Below are positions 58,385 through 64,000 of a DNA stretch of 64,000 bases, piece after piece (the stretch's first letter is position 1; each line of letters begins with the position of its first letter). Origin of the DNA: Parasalinivibrio latis (GTDB taxonomy: Bacteria; Pseudomonadota; Gammaproteobacteria; Enterobacterales; Vibrionaceae); assembly GCF_036825535.1 (NCBI RefSeq), contig NZ_CP098812.1, positions 2,728,001 to 2,792,000 of the forward strand. The letters run 5' to 3'. The position numbers and the translations under genes are program-made. A model generated the notes under the pieces. It saw nothing but the letters and a program-made list of their open reading frames with translations. It was not told where the DNA came from and made no database searches.

Positions 58385-58463
58385 CCTAAACCACCTCAAA
58401 TTTGTCGTATTTACAGCCAAACGTTACAATTCGCGGCAGTTTTCCCAAATTACAGAGATTGTT

Positions 58464-60470
58464 GTGACAGACCTTCGAATCCAGCCTGCATCTATCGAAT
58501 GGAATGACTCAGGAACCCCGGTTTCCAGTGCTTTCGATGATGTGTATTTCTCCAATGCCAATGGACTGGAAGAAACCCGCTATGTATTCCTCAAGCAAAA
58601 CGCCCTGCCGGAACGCTGGGAAACGTTCGGAAAACGCAGGTTTGTCATTGCCGAGACCGGGTTTGGCACCGGCCTGAACTTTATGGCGGTGTGGCAAATG
58701 TTTGAAGCGTACCGCCTGCAACATCCCGATTCGGCCACTAAAGAGCTGCATTTTATCAGTTTTGAGAAGTTTCCGGTTAAACCTGCTGATCTTCAAAAGG
58801 CTCACCAAGCATGGCCGGAACTGAAAGCATATGCTGAGGCGTTACAACAGGCTTATCCCCCTGCGGTGTCGGGATGCCACAGGCTGGTGCTTGCCGGGGG
58901 CATGATCACGCTGGATCTGTGGATTGGCGATATCAAGGATTCCATGCCCCAGATAGCCTGCCCTTATGAAGGGGTTGTCGACTGCTGGTTCCTGGACGGT
59001 TTCGCACCGAGCAAAAACCCCGAAATGTGGAACCAGGACCTGTTCAACGGAATGGCCCGGCTTTCCAAAAACAGTAGTACCCTCGCAACCTTTACTGCTG
59101 CCGGGTTTGTCCGCCGCGGCTTGATGGACGCAGGTTTTACCATGGGCAAAGCCAAAGGTTTTGGCCGTAAACGAGAGCTGCTTATTGGCAAGATGGAAAA
59201 CCGCCAAAGCCAATCCAACATGGCTCCCTGGTATTTACGTAAACCGGCAGAAAATACCGGTAACATCGCCATCATTGGCGGAGGCATAGCATCGGCAACA
59301 ACTGCCTATGCTCTTGCCCAACGCGGCATTCGCTCCACGTTATATTGTGAAGACAAGGAAGCCGCTACTGGCGCTTCAGGTAACCGGCAAGGTGCGGTAT
59401 ACCCGCTGCTTAACGGCAGCCATGATGCACTCAGCCGCTTTTTTGCCCCGGCCTTTGTTTTCGCCCGTCAGTTTGTCGAACAGATAGCCCAAAAAGCGAC
59501 GTTTGACCACGACTGGTGCGGAGTCACCCAGATCGCCTGGGATGAGAAGATAGCAACCAAGCTGGAAAAAATGCTCTCCGGAGGTTTCCCTGCCGAAATC
59601 CTCCGCCCCCTGTCAGAAGCAGAGACAGACGAGGCGCTGGGTTTACCAAGCGGTTTCACTGGAGTGAGCTACCCACTTGGCGGTTGGCTCTGCCCTCAGC
59701 AATTGACCCGGGCTATCCTGTCCCTGGCGGAAAATACAGGCTTGCTGGACATTAAATATCAAAGTGACGTTTCAACGCTCACCCGCCAGAGCAATGAATG
59801 GCAGCTGAGCGTTGGCGACAGCACTTTCGCCCACCCTTGCGTGGTTGTAGCAAATGGCCACAAATTCAGCGGGTTTGAGCAGACAGCCCCACTCCCAGCC
59901 TATTCCGTGCGCGGACAGGTAAGCCATATAAAAACGACGGAAACCCTGAAAAAACTCAAATCAGTCGTCTGTTTCGACGGGTACCTGACACCGGCCAACC
60001 CTGAAACGGGGACACATTGTATTGGGGCCAGCTACAGCCGTAATGATGAGTCCCTGGCTTTCCGCTTCGAGGATCAGGGGGATAATAAACAGCGCCTGCT
60101 CAACTGCATTAAGCAAGAATGGACGCAGGACGTGAATACAGACAACGAAGAAGGCCGTGTTGGTATCCGTTGTGCCAGCCGGGACCACCTGCCTTTCGCC
60201 GGTGATGTGGCGGATTTCCCGCAACTGCATGAGAGCTACAGGGATTTACACCTGAAGAAAACCGAATCCGAGAATGTCCCTGTTTACGAAGGGCTGTACT
60301 GTCTACTTGCTTTGGGCTCTCGTGGCCTGACATCTGCCCCGATTCTCGGCGAACTCATAGCCTCACAGATATGCGGCGACCCATTGCCAATGGAAAAAGA
60401 CGTCCTTGATGCTCTCCATCCTGCCCGGATGTGGGTGAGAAAAGCGCTCAAGAGCGGCCTAGCCAACTGA
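58464..60470 (+). CDS. mnmC: Bifunctional tRNA mnm5s2U34 methyltransferase / FAD-dependent oxidoreductase
   Basis: 668 aa from GTG 58464 (same length as E. coli MnmC). Residues 1-240: SAM-dependent methyltransferase (FVIAETGFGTGLNFMAVWQ, CWFLDGFAPSKNPEMW). Residues about 265-668: FAD domain starting IAIIGGGIASATTAYALA. Completes mnm5s2U at the wobble position of tRNA. Starts about 80 nt after the MITE-like element; the longer open frame from 58374 lies in the repeat and is not used. Confidence 0.96.
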   Translation: MTDLRIQPASIEWNDSGTPVSSAFDDVYFSNANGLEETRYVFLKQNALPERWETFGKRRFVIAETGFGTGLNFMAVWQMFEAYRLQHPDSATKELHFISFEKFPVKPADLQKAHQAWPELKAYAEALQQAYPPAVSGCHRLVLAGGMITLDLWIGDIKDSMPQIACPYEGVVDCWFLDGFAPSKNPEMWNQDLFNGMARLSKNSSTLATFTAAGFVRRGLMDAGFTMGKAKGFGRKRELLIGKMENRQSQSNMAPWYLRKPAENTGNIAIIGGGIASATTAYALAQRGIRSTLYCEDKEAATGASGNRQGAVYPLLNGSHDALSRFFAPAFVFARQFVEQIAQKATFDHDWCGVTQIAWDEKIATKLEKMLSGGFPAEILRPLSEAETDEALGLPSGFTGVSYPLGGWLCPQQLTRAILSLAENTGLLDIKYQSDVSTLTRQSNEWQLSVGDSTFAHPCVVVANGHKFSGFEQTAPLPAYSVRGQVSHIKTTETLKKLKSVVCFDGYLTPANPETGTHCIGASYSRNDESLAFRFEDQGDNKQRLLNCIKQEWTQDVNTDNEEGRVGIRCASRDHLPFAGDVADFPQLHESYRDLHLKKTESENVPVYEGLYCLLALGSRGLTSAPILGELIASQICGDPLPMEKDVLDALHPARMWVRKALKSGLAN

Positions 60471-60520
60471 TCATTCTAATATACCCATATATGCAGGGAT
60501 GCATTTTTTGAGAAAGTAAC

Positions 60521-61039
60521 ATGCACCACGACTACAAAGACCTGATCGCCGTCTTCAACCGAGAGTTTTTGGACGCTGAAAACACTGAACTCCTGCTCGG
60601 TGGAGACGAACCCATTTATCTCCCGGCTGATAACGAACACCCACACAACCGAATCATTTTTGCCCGTGGGTTCTTTGCCTCTGCCTTGCACGAGCTGGCC
60701 CACTGGTGCGTTGCCGGGCCAGAACGACGCAAACTTGAAGATTATGGTTACTGGTATGAGCCGGATGGCCGGGATGCTGCAACCCAGGCTGAATTTGAGA
60801 AGGTGGAAATCAAGCCCCAGGCACTTGAATGGATTTTATCCGCAAGTTGTGGCTTTCGCTTTAATGTAAGCTGCGATAACTTATCCGGCGTAGAACCGGA
60901 CCGGGCAACCTTTACCCATAATGTCAGAAATCAGGTTTTGGCATACTTGGACAAAGGTATTCCGGCAAGGGCAAAGCAATTGTCAGATGCATTTCGCCTC
61001 CATTACGGCATTCCCGCTCTGACACCAGACTCGTTTTAA
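60521..61039 (+). CDS. epmC: Elongation factor P hydroxylase
   Basis: 172 aa (E. coli 182). HHDYKDLIAVFNREFLDAENTEL start, ARGFFASALHELAHWCVAGPERRKLEDYGYWYEPDGRD with the conserved HELAHW. Hydroxylates beta-lysyl-lysine of EF-P. Sits between mnmC and yfcL in the enterobacterial/vibrio order. Confidence 0.93.
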   Translation: MHHDYKDLIAVFNREFLDAENTELLLGGDEPIYLPADNEHPHNRIIFARGFFASALHELAHWCVAGPERRKLEDYGYWYEPDGRDAATQAEFEKVEIKPQALEWILSASCGFRFNVSCDNLSGVEPDRATFTHNVRNQVLAYLDKGIPARAKQLSDAFRLHYGIPALTPDSF

Positions 61040-61066
61040 CGTCAATCAGCTTATACAGGACCCAAG

Positions 61067-61330
61067 ATGATCCATAACTATGAAGAAGCACTGCTGGAAC
61101 ACATTGACTCAATGGTAGAAACAGCCACCGATGACGAGCTCTTTGCCAGCGGTTACCTACGCGGACACATCTCTCTGGCCGCAGCTGATTGTGAAGTGGA
61201 AGGTATCAATGATCTGGACGTCTTCCGCCAGCGTGTTGTATCCAGCCTGAAAGAGAATGCCAACGAGCTTAGCCCAACTGATCAGGCTATTGTTGGATCG
61301 CTTTGGGAGAATCTTCAAGGTAAGGTTTGA
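61067..61330 (+). CDS. yfcL: YfcL family protein
   Basis: 87 aa, acidic. MIHNYEEALLEHIDSMVETATDDELFASGYLRGHISLA matches YfcL in the conserved epmC-yfcL pair. Function unknown. 27 nt after epmC; the heptamer array begins 13 nt after its stop. Confidence 0.88.
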   Translation: MIHNYEEALLEHIDSMVETATDDELFASGYLRGHISLAAADCEVEGINDLDVFRQRVVSSLKENANELSPTDQAIVGSLWENLQGKV

Positions 61331-61343
61331 TAGCTGGAACCTC

Positions 61344-61510
61344 GGTTCTGGGACCTGGGTCCTGGGACCTGGGTCCTGGGTCCTGGGTCCTGGGTCCTGG
61401 GTCCTGGGTCCTGGGTCCTGGGTCCTGGGTCCTGGGTCCTGGGTTCTGGGTTCTGGGTTCTGGGTTCTGGGTTCTGGGTTCTGGGTTCTGGGTTCTGGGT
61501 TCTGGGTTCT
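61344..61510 (+). repeat. Two-block heptamer array: (GGGTCCT)10 + (GGGTTCT)10
   Basis: GGTTCT, GGGACCT, GGGTCCT, GGGACCT, then exactly ten GGGTCCT followed by exactly ten GGGTTCT, ending ACAGGATTTTAG. Further on are CCTAGAACC, CAGCTCTTCCAAGG and CTCTTCCTAG, as after other arrays. No gene in the 390-nt gap. Confidence 0.97.
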
Positions 61511-61722
61511 ACAGGATTTTAGTCCTACAAGCCCTTCCGTCCTAGAACCTCCCCCCGCTTTTCCTCGAACCAGCTCTTCCAAGGACCTGCTCTTCCTAGC
61601 CCCTCCCCTCCCATTAGTTATTCTCATGCAAAAACATGTTACAGATCGGTTTTTTCTGTGACTCAACTCACCTACAATAACTACCTTTCCGGACAACCCA
61701 ATTCCACTTTTGAATTAACCTT

Positions 61723-62349
61723 ATGTTACTTAGCACACTCTATATCATTGGAATTACAGCAGAAGCCATGACTGGTGCCCTCGCTGCCGGTCGTCGGCAT
61801 ATGGACTGGTTTGGTGTCATGCTGGTTGCCAGCGCGACTGCAATTGGCGGTGGCACAGTTCGTGACATATTACTTGGACACTACCCACTGGGATGGGTGG
61901 CACACCCCCAGTACCTGGTTATTACCTGTATTGCAGGTATCCTGACAACCTGGGTTGGCCAGTGGGTTGAACGCTACCACCGGATTTTCGTCCTGCTCGA
62001 TTCTTTGGGCCTGATTGTATTCAGTATTATCGGTTGCCGGGTAGCCATTGATATGGGGCTTCCGCCGCTAATCTGCGTAGTATCGGCGGTTGTAACCGGC
62101 GTATTCGGTGGCCTGTTGCGCGATCTTGCCTGCCGTCGCCAGCCGATGGTTCTGCACAAAGAACTGTACGCTTCAATTTCGTTTATCGCCGGCTGGATGT
62201 ATTGGGGAATGGTGGAGTTCGGAATCCATGACTACATCACTACACCGGTGGTTCTCGTAGCTGGATTTACTTTCCGAATGGCGGCTGTGAAGTTCGGCTG
62301 GGGATTGCCGGTCTTCCGTTTTGGGGAAAAGGAAGTGGCGGAAGGATAA
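61723..62349 (+). CDS. TRIC-type (UPF0126) membrane channel protein
   Basis: 208 aa, seven hydrophobic helices in two similar halves, each with the family motif: ATAIGGGTVRDILLG and VVTGVFGGLLRDLACR. Bacterial members of this family are potassium-permeable trimeric intracellular cation channels or, in some annotations, glycine transporters (YadS-like). Convergent with aroC. Confidence 0.88.
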   Translation: MLLSTLYIIGITAEAMTGALAAGRRHMDWFGVMLVASATAIGGGTVRDILLGHYPLGWVAHPQYLVITCIAGILTTWVGQWVERYHRIFVLLDSLGLIVFSIIGCRVAIDMGLPPLICVVSAVVTGVFGGLLRDLACRRQPMVLHKELYASISFIAGWMYWGMVEFGIHDYITTPVVLVAGFTFRMAAVKFGWGLPVFRFGEKEVAEG

Positions 62350-62387
62350 CGTCGTCCTCCACCTGCAAGCTATGGGAATTAAGACTT

Positions 62388-62415
62388 GAGTAGTGAGTGG
62401 CGAGTAGTGAGCGGT
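62388..62415 (+). repeat. Degenerate heptamer run, four units
   Basis: GAGTAGT, GAGTGGC, GAGTAGT, GAGCGGT followed by GAGACTGG. A decaying member of the GAGTGGT family between TRIC and aroC. Confidence 0.85.
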
Positions 62416-62432
62416 GAGACTGGATAAATGGG

Positions 62433-62463
62433 AGGTGAGTAACAGTAGATCAGTTACTCACCT
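62433..62463. terminator. Hairpin between convergent TRIC-type gene and aroC
   Basis: Perfect 11-bp arms AGGTGAGTAAC / GTTACTCACCT with a 9-nt loop; TTATAAAA follows on plus. Probably ends both transcripts. Confidence 0.65.
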
Positions 62464-62475
62464 TTATAAAACTCG

Positions 62476-63543
62476 TTATTGGTCTTTTCCGTTTTGCGCC
62501 CGGTTCCGGAGCAGGTGATCCATCAGGACAATGGCTACCATGGCTTCCGCAATAGGTACTGCGCGGATACCGACACAAGGGTCGTGACGCCCTTTGGTGA
62601 CAACTTCAACAGGATTACCATCAACATCGATTGACTGGCCTGGGACTGTAATGGAAGATGTTGGTTTCAGCGCAATGTGCGCAACCACATCCTGCCCACT
62701 GGAAATACCGCCCAGTACACCACCGGCATGGTTGGATTTAAAACCTTCCGGTGTCATCTCATCACGGTGCTCACTGCCACGCTGGTTGACCACGTCAAAA
62801 CCGTCACCAATCTCAACGCCTTTTACCGCATTGATTCCCATCAAGGCGTGGGCCAGGTCAGCATCCAGACGGTCAAATACCGGCTCACCAAGACCAACCG
62901 GGACGTTTTCCGCTACTACGCTAATCTTTGCACCGATGGAGTCACCCTCTTTCTTGAGGTCGCGTATCAGCTCATCAAAGGCTTCCACCTTGTCGGCATC
63001 CGGGCTGAAAAATGGGTTCTTTTCTACTTCATCCCAGTCGATCTTTTCAATTTTCACATTTCCCATCTGGGACATGTAACCACGAACCCGAACCCCGAAT
63101 TCCTGCTCAAGGTATTTCTTGGCAATTGCACCTGCGGCAACACGCATAGCCGTTTCACGGGCTGATGAGCGGCCTCCCCCGCGGTAATCACGGATACCGT
63201 ATTTCTGCTGGTATGTGTAGTCCGCATGGCCGGGACGGAATCGGTCTTTGATATTTGAGTAATCTTTAGAGCGCTGGTCGGTGTTTTCTATCAGCAGGCC
63301 AATAGATGTACCTGTGGTTTTGCCTTCAAAAACACCGGAAAGGATCTTAACTTCGTCCGGTTCACGGCGCTGTGTGGTATAGCGTGACGTACCTGGACGG
63401 CGACGGTCCAGGTCATGTTGCATATCGGCTTCAGTGAGTTCAATTCCCGGCGGGCAACCATCTACGATTGCGCCGAGTGCCAGTCCGTGGCTTTCTCCAA
63501 ATGTGGTGACACGAAAAACTTGTCCAATGGTGTTACCAGCCAT
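62476..63543 (-). CDS. aroC: Chorismate synthase
   Basis: 355 aa (E. coli 361). MAGNTIGQVFRVTTFGESHG start, RPGTSRYTTQRREPDEVKILSGVFEGKTTGT, RGGGRSSARETAMRVAAGA and GISSGQDVVAHIALKPTSSI. Last common step of aromatic synthesis, EPSP to chorismate, using reduced FMN. The array upstream (63630-63811) lies between its start and smrB. Confidence 0.97.
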   Translation of the reverse strand: MAGNTIGQVFRVTTFGESHGLALGAIVDGCPPGIELTEADMQHDLDRRRPGTSRYTTQRREPDEVKILSGVFEGKTTGTSIGLLIENTDQRSKDYSNIKDRFRPGHADYTYQQKYGIRDYRGGGRSSARETAMRVAAGAIAKKYLEQEFGVRVRGYMSQMGNVKIEKIDWDEVEKNPFFSPDADKVEAFDELIRDLKKEGDSIGAKISVVAENVPVGLGEPVFDRLDADLAHALMGINAVKGVEIGDGFDVVNQRGSEHRDEMTPEGFKSNHAGGVLGGISSGQDVVAHIALKPTSSITVPGQSIDVDGNPVEVVTKGRHDPCVGIRAVPIAEAMVAIVLMDHLLRNRAQNGKDQ

Positions 63544-63629
63544 TACATCCTCTGTCGTTATCGTTGTGTTTGCTTTCTTTGCGTGGCTATTAATGAACCA
63601 TATTGCAGCGGGGGAAGCAAAATTATTTA

Positions 63630-63811
63630 GGGTACTGGGTACTGGGTACTGGGTACTGGGTACTGGGTACTGGGTACTGGGTACTGGGTACTGGGTACTG
63701 GGTACTGGGTACTGGGTACTGGGTACTGGGTACTGGGTACTGGGTACTGGGTACTGGGTACTGGGTACTGGGTACTGGGTACTGGGTACTGGGTACTGGG
63801 TACTGGGTACT
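63630..63811 (+). repeat. Heptamer array (GGGTACT)26
   Basis: Twenty-six perfect units upstream of aroC, ending GCAAGAGTTTG; 59 nt later CCTAGG and then CAGCTCTTCCCAGG. Together with short flanks it fills the about 365-nt smrB-aroC gap, so it is transcribed if aroC is read from an upstream promoter. Confidence 0.98.
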
Positions 63812-63908
63812 GCAAGAGTTTGTCGTCTAGATATATTCAGTCAAGTTCTTCGTTCTTGCTGTTCCCAGTACCTAGGGCCAGCTCTTCCCAGGCCCCTGTT
63901 CATAACAT

Positions 63909-64000
63909 CTACTTCGGCACTTCTACCAGCACCAGCAGTGAGCCGTCCCCGCCAAATTCCAACGGCGCCTGGTGGAATGCCAGTACACTTGGGTGCTGTG
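63909..64000 (-). CDS. smrB: SmrB, C-terminal end (cut by window edge)
   Basis: The last 30 residues, QHPSVLAFHQAPLEFGGDGS then LLVLVEVPK and TAG at 63911-63909, match the end of the Smr domain of SmrB (YfcN), an endonuclease that acts on mRNA at collided ribosomes. Gene order aroC-smrB fits. Confidence 0.85.
   Translation of the reverse strand, partial: QHPSVLAFHQAPLEFGGDGSLLVLVEVPK

Overview
The window reads as a chromosomal segment of a marine gammaproteobacterium, most likely in or near the Vibrionaceae. This is inferred from gene order, from yjbEFGH-type capsule genes beside wza/wzb/wzc, and from JUMPStart/ops elements; no database search was possible. The backbone is the conserved block purF-cvpA-dedD-folC-accD-truA ... 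fimV-asd-pdxB-fabB-mnmC-epmC-yfcL ... aroC-smrB. In related genomes truA normally lies next to fimV; here about 32 kb of surface-polysaccharide DNA separates them, and a second polysaccharide operon lies beyond purF.

Region 1 (1-11.1 kb, minus strand): a dTDP-L-rhamnose operon (rmlB, rmlA, rmlD, rmlC) with WsaF- and RgpF-type rhamnosyltransferases, a fused GT2/GT4 enzyme, a KpsC-like transferase, an ABC flippase/exporter and a glycosyltransferase cut by the window edge. A JUMPStart/ops element stands in its leader. Everything left of rmlA is visibly AT-rich. Region 2 (11.2-17.3 kb, minus): purF, cvpA, dedD, folC, accD, truA, all intact. Region 3 (17.3-23.5 kb): two paralogous WecA-type sugar-phosphate transferases bracket a decayed zone with two IS remnants, an orphan metzincin-like lipoprotein and a gene interrupted by TGA.

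Region 4 (23.7-42.7 kb, minus): a complete Wzy-dependent capsule/EPS operon read from a second JUMPStart/ops: wza, a four-helix-bundle gene, wzb, wzc, wecB, wzx, four glycosyltransferases, wzy, manC, manB, ugd, a UDP-glucuronate epimerase, galU and a WecA-like initiator. The wzx-to-GT core (about 29.7-36.6 kb) is AT-rich and looks like a swapped specificity cassette. Region 5 (43-49.5 kb): yjbE/F/G/H-type secretion accessory genes on the plus strand, a Yip1 membrane protein and a serine-protease lipoprotein. Region 6 (49.8-64 kb): fimV, asd, pdxB, fabB, mnmC, epmC, yfcL, a TRIC-type channel, aroC and the end of smrB.

The most unusual signal is a family of tandem heptanucleotide arrays scattered through the intergenic gaps. 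All fit the unit RRGTNNT (GGGTACT, GGGTCCT, GGGTTCT, AGGTTCT, GAGTGGT, GAGTTGT), all clean copies lie in the same orientation, and several share a downstream tail. One lies in the wza leader. fabB is flanked by copies of a MITE-like inverted-repeat element, and fimV contains a coding (GGCTCT)n microsatellite.
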